In this document: positions 46,480-59,228 of the stretch, in pieces
Layout of the letters: every line of letters starts with the position of its first letter
Numbering within the stretch: position 1 is the stretch's first letter
DNA from: Typhlomys cinereus
Taxonomy: Eukaryota > Chordata > Mammalia > Rodentia > Platacanthomyidae
DNA: 64,000 nt
Reading direction: 5' to 3'
Assembly (NCBI GenBank): GCA_023101885.1
Contig: JALPQD010000390.1
Coordinates: 1,847,257 to 1,911,256, forward strand
Translations under genes and position numbers: made by a program
The notes under the pieces: model-generated
Seen by the model: only the letters and a program-made list of their open reading frames with translations
Told to the model about the DNA's origin: nothing
The model's database searches: none

Positions 46480-46815
46480 GGTTAGTGAACTCTTTCAGGG
46501 ACAAAGATCCTTGTATACAAAGATGCCAATTTAAATTCAATCCCCAGGGCCTACATGGTAAAGAGACAGAACCCATTTTCAAAAGTTGCTTTTTCTTGAA
46601 TCTCTACTTGCATGCTGTGGTGTATGCACACCTGTTCTCTCTGTTTCTGTCTCTGTCTCTGTCTCAGTCTCTCTCTCTCTCTCTCTCTGTGTCTGTCTTT
46701 CTCTCACTGTCTCTAGCCTTTATTCCTCTCCCCTCTCCAATTGTCTCCCTCTATATCTCTTTCTCTCTTTCTTCCTCTTTCTGACTCTCTCCCCTCAAAT
46801 AAATAAATGAAAATA
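46480..46815 (+). mobile_element. B4-like SINE with (CT)n tail
   Basis: TTCAATCCCCAGGGCCTACA (B-box region) and CCATTTTCAAAAGTTGC match the SINE at 45.0 kb. A long TCTGTCTCTCTC stretch and CCCTCAAATAAATAAATGAA close it. The head is worn. Confidence 0.65.
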
Positions 46816-46923
46816 TTAAAACTGAAATAAATTTTGACGTCTTTTATTGTCATCATTGTAAAGTTATTTAACCATTTTATAAAAAAGCAATATATATTTT
46901 TCTGATATTAATGATATTTTACC

Positions 46924-47165
46924 TAGGGCTTGAGTTAGCACAATGGATAAAAAAAGTTACTATGCAAGCCTGGTGAACTGATTTCCATTCCAACAATACT
47001 ACATGAAGCTGATAGAAGTGAACTGAATTCATAAAGGCTTCTTCTGACTTCAAATGCAGGTTGTGATATTCATGCTCAACAGACACAGAAAACATACATC
47101 ACACACATATGCATATGCACATATCCATGCATAGGCACAATAATGATAAAAAATAAAAAGATACA
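46924..47165 (+). mobile_element. Old B2-superfamily SINE
   Basis: GGGCTTGAGTTAGCACAATGG and CTATGCAAGCCTGGTGAACTG form a worn tRNA-like head. CATCACACACATATGCATAT and an AATGATAAAAAATAAAAAG tail follow. Confidence 0.5.
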
Positions 47166-47169
47166 CATT

Positions 47170-49610
47170 AGAATTTCAAATAAAACCTATCAAAATTTAA
47201 AAATAAAATGAATGAACTTAGAATATTAATCTTGACTTAATACCTTAAAATATTTTGAAATCATCTAGTTCTAAAGGTTCCTTTTGTCTTTAATTTCATG
47301 AACACATATTTTGTGGTCTTCCACACAGAGAAGCCATTTTGTGCATGGGCCTATGCACAACCAAATTCTGGTTGGACACTGTGAAATGTTTCATCTTCAT
47401 GTCATTACTTATTAACATACAGTTTCATGAAATAGAAACAAAGGAAAATAATTCCCCTATTGTGCCACCACCATGGATACCATCAAAACGTGGCATTCAG
47501 CAAGTTTTCCTTTTCTTAGATAGTTCTTATTTACTTTTTTCTATTATCAAGAGCTGGGGTATAGTTTGCTCTGATTCCCAGTTGCCCAAACTAACTGATA
47601 ACCATGATAATGACGGAAACAACAATGAATGTATATTATGGCATCTAGACAATATATTTCCATTGTACTTTGCACGCCTCATATTGTTTATTTTCTTGAT
47701 GTTTTATGAAAAAGATGGCATTTCTTCTGCAGATAATTAACACACACCCACCCACACCCACACCCACACACACACACACACACACACACAAATGTTTTCA
47801 CATCTATACTGCGAGATTCAATTATCTCTTACATAAAATACTGCAATGGTCTGATTCTGAAAATCTTTTTATCGCTGTGGGTATTTTATTATTAGCTATC
47901 TGTTAAAGAATAACAACATAAAAATTATGAATGAGAAAATCCGTATTCTTATTTTTCAGATGATGTGTCTGGCTCTCTTGAGAATAATTAGTCTAGGAAA
48001 ATGTTTTCTGATGATTTTAATGACTTTATTTTCTTATACTTCTATATAGAACGTGGGACAGTCAAATTCTTTTAGAAGTCCAATATTTAATACATAATTG
48101 TTTAGATTAACCTTTATATTTGTTACATAAGAGAATGAGCATTCCGTAATTCCATTACTTTCTTTCACAGGATTTACCCCAAACTTCTAGATCTGAGATC
48201 AGAATAGTTGCTAGTTTGAGTTTATTGACTTCTATTTTTTGATGTAATAACTATTTTTAAACTATGTCCATAAGCTAATTTTATTTGTTGAACTCTTTGA
48301 AAGACATGTATAGATTACAGCAATTTTGAAGATAATTAATATCATTGTCTCTCTGGTATTGTGGTGGTTAAGAGAACAGATTGATAGATGTATTAGCTTC
48401 ATTATTCTCAAATGCACAGAAATATTACAGTGAGAGATAGTATATAACTTAGTAGAGAGGACTTGACTTATGGGCTTGATGCCTTAAGTTAAATCTCCAA
48501 TATAAAATAAATAAATAAATAAATATATATATATATATATATAAATAAATAACAGCATAAGTAAAAAATACTATAACAAGTCATATTGATTCACACAATT
48601 AACAAGAATCAAAAATTATTATGTGAATGTAAATTTTAAAAGCACACTTAATTTGGAATTAGCCAAATATGTACCTGTAATCTATTTATGCAAAATTTGG
48701 TGGTTTGCTTAATTGGCATAAAATATATCATAAATTTAAAATGAAGGATATCAGCTCATTATGTTATAGATACAAAAATTTATATTCAGTTTTCATTTTA
48801 TGGTTATTATAACTGTTAATCAAATTTGATCATTAGATTATCTGGCATCTGACAGTGAAATGCTGAATTCCCCTACATGAGAGTTACAGGATAGTTACAA
48901 ATATAAACAGTTTACTACCGTATGTGAGAATTGGTGTTCCACACCGGTAGCATTTGAAGTTCAGCAGTGTAGCATCCTGATGCAGGAAATTAGACTATTA
49001 GTTTCCAGGATAGGTCACCTTCCTTCTTCCGTTAGGTGGGTGGCTGACAGGACAGATGGGGCAGTGAAGTATTGCAAGCACCATAGGTGAGATAAATCTA
49101 AATCTGTAACATCACTAGCCATGTCTTCCTTTCCCAGCCCATATACAGGAATAAAGTAGGACATTAGCACAAAAGTCAGTAAGCAAAAGCACAATAATTT
49201 TATTTAAACTCTGTCTTGTCATTGCAATATTAACGCAAGATATGTTGTTCCTACTTCAGGGATAAATTACTTACTTTTGCACCATCTAAAATGTCAAATT
49301 GTAGAATTCATTCATAAAGGAGGTGACAATATAAACTCACTGTAGATTTCAAAGATCAAGTCTTACATGGCATGAACATTTATTTTGTAGGACAAGGCAA
49401 AAGGGACATAATCCCAAGATGCCTCTGGTCCCATTAGACGATTGGGAAGGCAATTACTGTTTTCAGTGGTGTGACTTAGTTGATTTTGTTTTAAACACAA
49501 TTAAATGAAGAATATTAACATAGTTCACTAATGGAATGCAATAATGTCACATGCGCCTATACCAAACAGCATCAAGAACAGTAAAAACAAGTTCTACCAA
49601 GTAAAAAGAA
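47170..49610. other. Intergenic DNA with short simple repeats
   Basis: No gene recognised. (CA)n at 47741-47790, and (AAAT)n then (AT)n at 48507-48552. The 133-codon plus frame at 47339-47740 shows no conserved domain, is AT-rich and is probably chance. Confidence 0.5.
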
Positions 49611-50731
49611 AGTGTGATTTTTTTTTCTTTTTTTTTAAATAATGTATTTTTTTTCCGCTCACACACTCATAATAGGTGCCCCAGTCTCCTCCCTCCTTCC
49701 TCCCCTCCCTGGAACTCCTTGCTCCCTCCACCCTTTTCCCCTTCTTTTCCCCCCTACCTCCCTATCTCCCAGTGACCCCTCCCCCATCCCTGGAGCATCC
49801 TTTAATGTGTATGTCAAACTTTCCTCTGGGCCCTCCTCTCTGATGAGGTGTAAAGACTCAGTGGCATTTCCTAGAACTCTTTCTTGTGTTCCCCTTAAAT
49901 ATAGGAACACTATTGTGGCTGCTAATCCCTTTCTTCCAAGGATCCTAGTGCCTTTACTCCATGTTAGACTTTGAGGGGTCAATGATATGTTGGTCATTGT
50001 GCATGCAGGTTGTGCAGAGTCCTATTATAATTGTTTTGGTCCTAACTTGTAGGGAGAATTTTGTATATCCTGACTTCTCCCATCCTTGTTTACAATCTTA
50101 CCACCCCCTCTTCTGCAAATTTCCCTGAGCTTCAGGATGGGGAGAGATTAGGCAGGCTTGATTCTAGGTGGTTGATATAGAGTCTCTGATATTCTGAATT
50201 ATGGTTTGTTTATTTTTTTTTCAGTTTTGCTGCTCCTGCAATGACGTTGGCACCATTCTGATGGGTACTGGATGTCACCCCTGGCCAGAGATAAAAAGCT
50301 GTTAAAATAGACTCTTATTATAAGAATAGATTCAAAAGTAGATGGAATAATAATAGTAGGAGACCGCGGTGTGTGGGGGGGTCAGTCTCCCATTTGCAAA
50401 ACAGTTACCTTCTATTTGCCAGACTGTATGCTCTCTCTTTCTGTTAAGATAATACCCCATCAGTTGCAAGGGACCAGGAAGGAAAGTCTGTGAGCTTAAC
50501 CAAATGTCTCATTACTTACTTACAGTCCTTGATGATGGCCTATTATCTCTGCTATAGCATGATCCCCTCTTTACTTGTTTCTGGCAGGGCCCTCCTCCCC
50601 CTTCTCTCCTGTTTATAATCTTTGCAATTACTGAAGGTATTACAGAGATTTATCTTTGAGTGTGTCTCTAAGTGGGTTTGATACTAGGATCCACCTATTA
50701 GGGAGTACATATGGCACTTTATTTTCTGTGT

Positions 50732-53700
50732 CTAGGGTACTTCACTCAATATAATTGTTTCTAATTCCATCCATTTCCCAGCGAATTCCATTAATTCATC
50801 ATTTTTGATGGCTGAATAGTATTCAATTGTATAAATATACCACACTTTCCTTATCCATTCGTCAACTGTTGGACATTTGGGCTGATTCCATGATTTTGTT
50901 ATTGTAAACAGTGCTGCTATGAACATGGTTGTGCTTGTGCTATTGAGGTGAATTTTTGCTGTATGGGGGGTTATTCCCAAAAGTGATATAGCAGGGTCAT
51001 ATGGCATTTCAATCTTTAACTTCTTTAAGAATTGCCAGATGGCTCGCCAAAGTGGTTGTATGAGCCTGCACTCCCACCAGCAATGTAAGAGAGTTCCCCT
51101 ATCTCCACATCCTCTCCAGCATTTGGTGTTGTTTGTATTGTGAATATTTGCCATCCTGATTGGGGTGAGATGATATCTCAGGGAGGTTTTGATTTGCATT
51201 TTCCTGATGGCTAAGGATGTGGAGCATTTTTTAAGATATTTGTTAGACATTGTAATTTTTTCCTTGGTAAAGTTTCTTTTAAGTTCCAAGGCCCATTTTT
51301 TTTTTAATTGGGCCATTTGTTTCCTTAGAGTTTAGTTTTCTAAGTCCTTTGTGTACTCTGGATAATAGAGCTCTATCAGATATGTGGTTAGTGAAGATTT
51401 TCTTCCACTCCGTGGGTTGCCTTTGTGCTGGAGTTACAATCTCTTTATCTGAACAGAAGCTCTTTAATTTCATAAGATCCCATCTGTTGAGTGTTGGTTG
51501 TATTGACTGCGCTATTGGATTTCCTATTAGGAACTGTTGGCCTAGCCTAATCAGCTCAAGGGATTTCCCTACCCTTTTCAACTAAGGTTTTTACAGTCTC
51601 TGGCCTTATACTGTGGTACTTGATCCATTTGGAATTAAGTCTTGTACATGGTGACAAGTATGGGTCCAGTTTTAATCTTCTTCATGTGGACATCCAGTTT
51701 TGCCAGCACCATTTGTTAAAGATGCTGTTCTTTTTCCATTGGATTTTTTGGGCCCCTTTGTCAAAGATCGATGGCTGCAGTTATGTGGGCTTATACTGGG
51801 TCTTCAACCATTATCCATTGATCTGTGAGTCTATTTTGGAACCTGTACCAGACTGTTTTTATAACTATGGATTTATGGTATAGACTAAGCTTAGTTTGGT
51901 ATGGTGATACCTCCAGCAGTGTTTTTGTTACTCAGTATTGTTTTTGCTGTTCTAGGTCTTTTGTGCCTCCATATGAATGTTGAGATTTTGGGTCAACATC
52001 TTTAAAAAATTGCTTTGGGATTTAATTGGTATAGCATTGAATCTGTATATTGCCTTTGGTAGGATAGTCATTTTTATGATATTAATTCTTCCAATTCAGG
52101 AACAGGGAGGTCTTTCCACTTTCTGGTGTCTTCTGTAATTTCTTTCTTTAGGGTTTTAAAGTTTTCATTGTAAAGATCTCTTACTTTCTTAGATAGGTTA
52201 ATACCAAGGTATTTCTTTTTTTTAGGGGCTATAGTAAATGGGATTGTTTCTCTCAGGGCTTTTTCACTTCTTTAATTCAGTGCATATAGGAAGGCCACTG
52301 ATTTTTGTATATTAATTTTATGTCCTTCCACCCTGCTAAACTTCTATATTAGTTCCAGGAGTTTCCTAGTGGAGTTTTTGGGTTCACTCAAATATAAGAT
52401 CACGTCATGTGCAAACCGAGATAACTTGACTTCTTCCTTGCTGATTTGAATCCCTTTAATCTCCCTTTCTTGTCTTATAGCTTCAGCTAAGACTTCAAGT
52501 ACAATAGTGAATAGAAGTGTTGAGAGTAGCCAGACTTATGTAGTTCCTGATCGAAGCGGGAATGTTTCAAATTTTTCCCCATTGAGTATAATCCTTGCTG
52601 TGGGCTTGCTATTATACTGACAAAGCTTTTATTATACTGACAAATGTTCCTTCCATTCCAACTGTCTCTAAGGTTTTGATCATAAAAGGCTGTTGGATCT
52701 TGTCAAAAGGTTTTTCTGCATCTATGGAGAGTATCATGTGGTCTTGGATTTTAGAATGGTTTATATAGTGGATCATGTTTATTGATTTGCATATGTTGAA
52801 CCAACCTTGTGTACCTGGGATAAAGCCTATTTTATCCCTGTAAATGATCTTTTTGATAGTTTTTGAATCCCATTTGCTAAGACTTTGTTAAGAATCTTTC
52901 CATCTGTGTTCACCAAAGAGATTAGCCTGTAGTTTTCTTTTTTAAGTATATCTTTATTATGTTTAGGGATTAAGACGATATTAGCTTCACAGAAAGAATC
53001 TGGTAGTCTTCCTTCCTTTGATTTGATGGAACAGTTTAAGGAGTATTTGTTTTATTAGCTCCTTAAATGTCTGGTATAAGTCTGTGCTGAATCCATCTGG
53101 TCCAGGATATTGCTTGGTGGGAAGATTTGAGATTACTTCATCGATTTCCTCATATGTTATAGGACTGTTTAAATCATAACTTCCTGATTCAATTTCGGTA
53201 AGTTGTGCTTACTTAGGGATTCATTCATTTCTTTTGTGTTGTCATATTTCGCTGAGTATAAGTTTTTGAAATATGATGTTATAATACTCTGAATTTCTTG
53301 GGTATCAGTAGTCATAACTACATTTTCATTTCCAATTTTATTAGTGTTTTTTTCTATCTTGCTTTTGATTAATTTAACTAGAGGTGCATCAATCTTATTG
53401 ATTTAAAAAAAACAGCTTTTTGACTGGTTGATTCTCTGTATCATTTTCCTAATCTTGATTTCAGGTATTTTTCCCCTTATTTTGCTAATCTCCTCTCTTC
53501 TGCTGCTTTTGAGATCAGATTGTTCTAGTGTCTCTAAAGATTTAAGCTGCATTGTTAAGTTATTTATCTCTGATGTTTCCATTTTTTTTTGATGTAGGCA
53601 TTAAGAGCTATGAACTTACCTCTTAGGACAGCTTTCGTTGTGTCCCAGAGATTTTGATAAGTTGTATTTTCATTATCGTGCACTTTCAGGAAATCTTGAA

Positions 53701-54665
53701 TTTCATTTTTAATTTCTTCCTGAATCCAGTTCTCATTCAGCATCATATTGTTGTTATGTTACCAGGAGTTAGTGTATTTTCTGTTGTTTGTTGTATTGTG
53801 GATGTCAAGCTTTAGAACATGATATTCTGATAGGGTACATGCTATTTCAACTTTCTTGTATATATGGAGATTCGTTTTGTGATCCAATATGTGTTCTATT
53901 TTGGAGAAAGTTTGGTGTGCTGCTGAGAAAAATGTTTATTCTTTGGTGCGTGGATGAAAAGTTCAGTAGAGATGTGTAAGGTCCATTTCAGTAAGGGTTT
54001 GATTAAGTTCCAAAGTGTCTCTGTTAAGCTTTTGATCTGTTGATCTATCCCATGTTGAGAGGGTAGTGTTGAAATCCCTGTGAATTATCATTTGGGGGTT
54101 GATTTCTCACTTTAGATGCTATAGGGTTTGCTTAATGAATGTGGAGGGGCCCATGTTAGGTCCATACTTATTCACTATTTTGAAGTCTTCCTGGTGAATT
54201 GTACCTGTGACTAAAATGTAGTATCCATCTGTGTCTGTTATGATTTTTGTTGGTTTGAAGTCCACTTTGTCTGACAGCATAATGGCTATCCCTATTTGTT
54301 TCCTGGTTCCACTAGCTTACAGAATGCTTGACCAGCCTTTTATTTTTAGGATGTGCCTATCTTTTGTAGTATCTATCTGTGTCTCTTTTGATTTTTTTTT
54401 TGTTTGAAGTCCACTTTATCCAATAGTATAATGGCTACCCCTGCCTGTTTCCTGTTCCATTAGCTTGCCGAATTTTTGACCAGCCTTTTTTAGGATGTGC
54501 CTATCTTTTGTGGTGAGATGAGTTTCCTGAAGGCAGCAGATTGATGTGTTGTGGTTTTTAATCCAAGTTTGTAATCTGTGTCTCTAAATTGGTAAGTTAA
54601 TACCATTGGCATTTAATGTTATAATGGAGAAATTGTTTTTAATTCTGGATATTTTTATGTTTAGT
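50732..54665 (-). pseudogene. L1 ORF2 (endonuclease/reverse transcriptase), decayed
   Basis: Nearly the full 3.9-kb length. Endonuclease start near 54660-54610 (IITLNANGINLP), region before RT at 53746-53564 ([23 protein letters not shown] begins 3' of the endonuclease), and the C-terminal Cys-rich part at 51316-50732 ([35 protein letters not shown]). Stops and shifts are frequent. A roughly 147-bp direct duplication sits in the endonuclease part (54221-54510). Confidence 0.88.
54221..54510. repeat. Tandem duplication within L1 endonuclease region
   Basis: 54221-54367 and 54368-54510 are diverged copies: both begin GTATC-ATCTGTGTCT and share TTTGAAGTCCACTTT, ATAATGGCTA-CCC and AGGATGTGCCTATCTTTTGT. 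The differences between them show the duplication is not recent. Confidence 0.85.
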
Positions 54666-54858
54666 GGCTTTTGTAAGTGTATTGTTTGACATTTAGGTTT
54701 TGGTGGTATTATACTTCCCTTCTGTCCTCCTGGATACGGTTGTTTTTTTCTTCAAGCTTGAGTATCATTTCTAGTATTTTTTGAAGGCCTGGTTTGATAG
54801 GCATTTAAGTCTTCAAGTTCTCTTTGTGCTGGAAAACTTTTCTTTCTCCCTTGATCAT

Positions 54859-55340
54859 TGTATTAGTTAGGGTTCTCTAGAGTCATAGAAGTCACAGAAC
54901 GAATATATATATAAGAATATATATATAGGAAATTTATTAAGTTGGCTTATAGATATGGCCGAGATAGTCCAGCGAAGGCTGTCAGTAACCGAGGTAGTTC
55001 CAACGATGGCTGCCAACAGCTAGTTGCTCAGTTCGGTAGTCAAGTAGGTGCTGACTGAAGGCTAGAGAACTCCTGGAGTCTTGGAAGGTCGAAGGAACCA
55101 GGCAGTCAGAAGGAAGAACGATTCCTAGCACAGCTGCAAGAAGGGATCTGTTCTCCTTGGTGGCTCCTTTTTATATGATGCAGTATTGGGAGACTCCTTT
55201 GAGAGCTTGGAGTTCTGATAGGATCTAGGGCGTGTACTATCCTTTCAAGTAGTCTCAGTTGGTCCTTTTCCAGAGGTGGTCTCAGCCCAGCTTAGTTAAT
55301 ACCCTATGTGTCAAGTTGACACCCAGGCTTAACTATCACA
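54859..55340 (-). mobile_element. ERVL 3' LTR
   Basis: Same plan as the 5' LTR. It has an extra 10 bases in the TA-rich stretch at 54905-54927 and about 18 substitutions relative to it. Confidence 0.9.
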
Positions 55341-55684
55341 AATCCACCCCTTGTCAACTTGACACCAAATCAAATTTCCTTAGGCCATTAAAAATTCTCC
55401 AAATAAAAACAGTAAGATTCTGAGTTCCACCTAACATAATATAGCTATCCACGTACAACTGCACACGCATTATTTTTTTTCAAGATCAATGACAATGCCC
55501 CTTGAGAAATGCTTAGTCTTTAGTGTCCCATAACACAATAACATAATGTAGATTATAGCATTTCATATCATAACTACAGATTAACATTATATTACATTAC
55601 ATAAATATCTTCTTAGAGTATGTGCACATGCACAAGTTTATTCTTGACAATCTAGACCAGAAGCACTCATGGCAATTATAATCC
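55341..55684 (-). other. ERVL 3' untranslated part with polypurine tract
   Basis: Non-coding between dUTPase and 3' LTR, with no env. The minus strand just before the LTR reads ACAAGGGGTGGATT (55341-55354), a purine-rich plus-strand primer. Confidence 0.75.
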
Positions 55685-56062
55685 TCATTTCTGTAACTGG
55701 TTACATGGCCTTAGGTGGTATTTATAACTACCTTCTTCTACTACCCATTCTGTATTTCCTCCACCTTCAGCAAGTACTTCTGCAGGTCTTGGCTCTTTAC
55801 CTGGAGGGGTTATCCATACCTTCATCCCTGAAGGATCTGGACCATTTACTGTCTTTCCTGTGTTGGGTTGCTGTAAATTCCCATTGACCTTAATCACAGG
55901 ACATGGTAATAGCAAGAGACGCCCTAGTGGATCTGCTATACTCCAGACATATTCTTCCTTACCACCATTGTGGAGAACCAGTCCAATTTCTCCTTGGTGG
56001 TCTGGGTCAATTACCCCTCCTAATACTGTTATTCCTTTCTTAGCCTGTTGGCTCAAGGGCAT
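55685..56062 (-). pseudogene. ERVL dUTPase domain, downstream of integrase
   Basis: 125 codons open, same frame as integrase. It matches retroviral dUTPase: GGVIDPDHQGEIGLVLHNGG (motif 3 region) and DPLGRLLLLPCPVI (motif 4 region), followed by a family-specific tail (GMKVWITPPGKEP, ending NQLQK). The N-terminal motifs would lie across the stop at 56099. A dUTPase after integrase is the hallmark gene order of ERVL; lentiviruses and betaretroviruses carry it elsewhere. It hydrolyses dUTP to dUMP, limiting uracil in viral DNA. Confidence 0.9.
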
Positions 56063-56098
56063 CAGAAGTCCAAAATAACCAGGAGGAAGCCTTAGCTT

Positions 56099-57109
56099 TC
56101 AGTTCAAAGGAATAGTTGCTGTGTCTCCTGGCAGAAGCATTCCCTGCTTTGGACTCAAAACTTCTAAGCCAGTAGAATACAGGCTTGCGGGAACAGGAAG
56201 CAAGAATTTTCCTAATGGGTCACTAGGAGTGATAGTAAGAGGAGTTATTCCTGTTTCCACCCCTTGATTCCTGGACCCGTGAATCCTGGCTATAGGAGAC
56301 TCAGTACCATATATTGGACGCTGGTTTAAGGCATATACTGCCTTCTGGAGAATTCTGCCCCATCCTTCCAGACTATTACCACCTAATTGATGCTGTAATT
56401 GTGCCTTTAAAAGTCCATTCCACCGTTCTATCAAGCCAGCTGCTTCAGGATGGTGGGGAACATGGTAAGACCAATGAATCCCATGGTCATGAGCCCACTG
56501 TCGTACTTCTTTAGCTGTGAAATGAGTTCCCTGGTCAGAAGCAATGCTGTGTGGAATTCCATGACGGTGGATAAGGCATTCTGTAAGTCCCTGGATGGTA
56601 GTCTTGGCAGAAGCATGACGTGCAGGAAAGGCAAATCCATAACCAGAATAAGTATCTATCCCAGTAAGAACAAAGCACTGCCCTTTCCATCTTGGAAGTG
56701 GTCCAATGTAGTCAACCTGCCACCATGTTGCTGGTTGGTCACCCCGAGGAATAGCTCCATATCGAGGACTCAGCGTTAGTCTCTGCTGCTGGCAGATTTG
56801 GCACTCAGCAGCAGCTGTAGCCAGGTCAGCCTTGGTGAGTGGAAGTCCATGTTGTTGAGCCCATGCATAACCTCCATCTCTGCCACCATGTCTACTTTGT
56901 TCATGGGCCCATTGGGCAATGATAGGAATGGCTGGGGAAAGAAGCTGACTATCCACAGAACGGGTCATCTTATCCACCTGATTATTGAATGTTTCTTCTG
57001 CCGATGTCCTCTTTTGATGAGCATTTACATGAGACACAAATATCTTTGTGTCCTTCACCCATTGGGAGAGATCTATCCACATGCTTCTTCCCCAGATGTT
57101 TCTCACCAA
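56099..57109 (-). pseudogene. pol: ERVL integrase (long open frame)
   Basis: 336 codons open. It starts in the RNase H tail (IFVSHVNAHQ), then the zinc-binding HHCC domain (HEQSRHGG, then CQICQQQ), then the catalytic core with D, D and E (WQVDYIGPL; IASDQGTHF; PEAAGLIERWNG), and a C-terminal domain ending TATIPLN. All catalytic residues are present. The in-frame TGA at 56099 separates it from dUTPase in the same frame. Confidence 0.92.
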
Positions 57110-57896
57110 TTTTCCAATTATGTTCCTTCCAAGTCCCTAACCATCCTGCCAAACCATTGGCTACAGCCCATGAATCAGTATACAGTCGCACATCTGGCCA
57201 TTTTTCCTTCCAGGCAAAGTGTACAACCATGTGCACTGCCCGAAGTTCTGCCCACTGTGAAGATTTCCCTTCTCCACTGTCCTTTAGGGTTATTGCAGAA
57301 AGGGGTTGCAACGCTGCAGCTGTCCACTTCTGGGTGGCACCAGAATAGCGAGCAGAACCATCTGTGAACCAGGCCCTAGTCTTCTCTTCTTCAGTTAGCT
57401 GATCATAGGGCACACCCCAGGAGGCCATAGGTGCATGATTGGGAACAGGCATTGCAACAGGTTGGGGAACCATAGGCATTTGGGCAACTTCTTCATGTAG
57501 CTTACTTGTGCCTTCAGGACCTGCTTGGGCCCTGTCTCGTATGTACCATTTCCATTTGGTGATAGATTGCTGCTGTGCCCGTCCAACTTTATGGCTTGCT
57601 GGGTCAGATAACACCCAACTCATGATGGGTAACTCAGGTCGCATGGTAACTTGGTGACCCATTGTCAGACATTCAGTTTCCACTAAGGCCCAATAACAAG
57701 CCAAGAGTTGTTTCTCAAAAGGAGAGTAATTGTCTGCCGATGATGGCAGGGCCTTGGTCCAAAATCCCAAGGGTCTCTTCTGTGACTCACCTATGGGAGC
57801 TATGGGAGCCTGCCAGAGACTCCAAACAGCATCTCTATCTGCAACAGACACTTCCAATACCATTGAGTCTGCCGGATCATATGGTCCAAGTGGCAA
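56982..57896 (-). pseudogene. pol: ERVL RT connection and RNase H part of pol
   Basis: 304 codons open. The connection domain shows KRPLGFWTKALPSS, NYSPFEKQLLACYWAL. RNase H (about residues 170-270) shows FTDGSARYSG (first Asp), SSQWAELRAVHMV (Glu) and VRLYTDSWAVANGLAGW (second Asp), so the D-E-D metal site is retained. The last 30 residues (from about KHLGKKHVDR) are out of phase: a frame change near 57100 moves the true reading into the integrase frame. About 240 bases upstream (57897-58142) hold more RT but contain a stop. Confidence 0.9.
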
Positions 57897-58142
57897 GGCA
57901 GCCTGTACAGCAGCTTGAACCTACTGAAGAGCCTTCTCTTGTTCTGGGCCCCACTCAAAGCTGGCAGCTTTCCGAGTTACTTGGTATATGGGCCTAAGTA
58001 ACACACCCAAGTGAGGAATATGCTGCCTCCAAAATCCAAACAGGCCCACCAAACGCTGTGCTTCTTTCTTAGTGGTGGGAGGGGCCAGATGCAACAACTT
58101 ATCCTTTACCTTAGAGGGGATATCTCTACATGCCCCACACCA

Positions 58143-59114
58143 CTAAACTCCTAAAAATTTTACTGAAGTGGAAGGTCCTTGGATTTTGGTTGGGTTTGTT
58201 TCCCATCCTCTGTTGTGCATATGCTTTACCAACAAATCCAAAATGTTTGCTACTTCCTGCTCACTGGAGCCAATCAGCATAATAGCATCTATATAATGGA
58301 CTAGTGTGATACCTTGTGGAAGAGACAAGCAATCAAGATCTCTGCGAACCAAGTTATGGCATAGGGCTGGAGAATTAATATACTCTTGAGGTAACACTGT
58401 AAATGTATATTGCTGGCCTTGCCAACTGAAGGCAAATTGCTTCTGATGATCTTTATGAATAGGTATGGAGAAAAAAGCATTTGCAAGATCAATGGCTGCA
58501 TACCAAGTACCAGGAGATGTGTTGATCTGCTCAAGCAACGAAACCACATCTGGTACAGCAGCTGCAATTGGAGTCACAACTTGGTTAAGTTTGCGATAAT
58601 CAACAGTCATTGTCCATGATCCATCTGTCTTCTGCACAGGCCAAATGGGAGAGTTGAAAGGAGAGGTGGTTGGAACCACTACCCCTGCATCCTTCAAGTC
58701 CTTTATGGTGGCACTAATTTCTGTAATTCCTCCAGGGATACGATATTGTTTCTGATTCACTATTTTCCTTGGTAGAGGCAATTCTAAAGGCTTCCATTTG
58801 GCCTTCCCAACCATAATGGCTCTTACTCCACATTTCAAGGAACCAATGTGAGGTTTCTGCCAACTTCTAAGTATATCTATTCCAATTATACATTCTGGTA
58901 CTGGGGAAATAACCACTGGATGAGTTCGGGGACCTACTGGACATACTGTGAGTCGAACATTAGCCAAAACTCCATCAATCACCTGACCTCCATATGCCCC
59001 TACTTTAACTGGAGGGCCATTATGCTTTTTAGGGTCTTCTGGAATCAATGTCAACTCAGACCCAGTATCTAGTAAACCCCGAAATGTCTGATTATTTCCT
59101 TTCCCCCAATGCAC
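58143..59114 (-). pseudogene. pol: ERVL protease and reverse transcriptase part of pol
   Basis: 323 codons open. The aspartic protease comes first ([12 protein letters not shown], residues about 14-25, with GIDILRSW near 93-100), then the RT fingers and palm (YRKLNQVV near 172, FFSIPIHK near 213, [13 protein letters not shown] near 241). The polymerase box reads [10 protein letters not shown] where YIDD is required: the second catalytic Asp is Ala (codon at 58284-58286). A stop at 58143 ends the frame in the RT palm/thumb. So this copy could not have encoded a working RT as it now stands. Confidence 0.92.
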
Positions 59115-59228
59115 AGTTACTCTAGTGAAAGGCCTTAGGTCCCTTTGTGGAAGGACAGAAGAAAGACTAATATTAAATCTTTTTGCTATGGTGTCAAGGT
59201 CCTTCCTTAAAGGAACCCGGCCACCCCT

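Noticed and set aside
46185..46784. 199-codon plus-strand frame rich in Ser-Leu
   Set aside because: It spans two SINEs and a (CT)n repeat; low complexity.
47339..47740. 133-codon plus-strand frame, possible small gene
   Set aside because: No recognisable domain, AT-rich composition, no splice or promoter context. Probably chance.
55341..55684. Possible env gene after ERVL dUTPase
   Set aside because: Only about 340 bases without an open frame. ERVL elements normally lack env.
56798..57367. 189-codon plus-strand frame
   Set aside because: It is the antisense shadow of the ERVL RNase H and integrase region.
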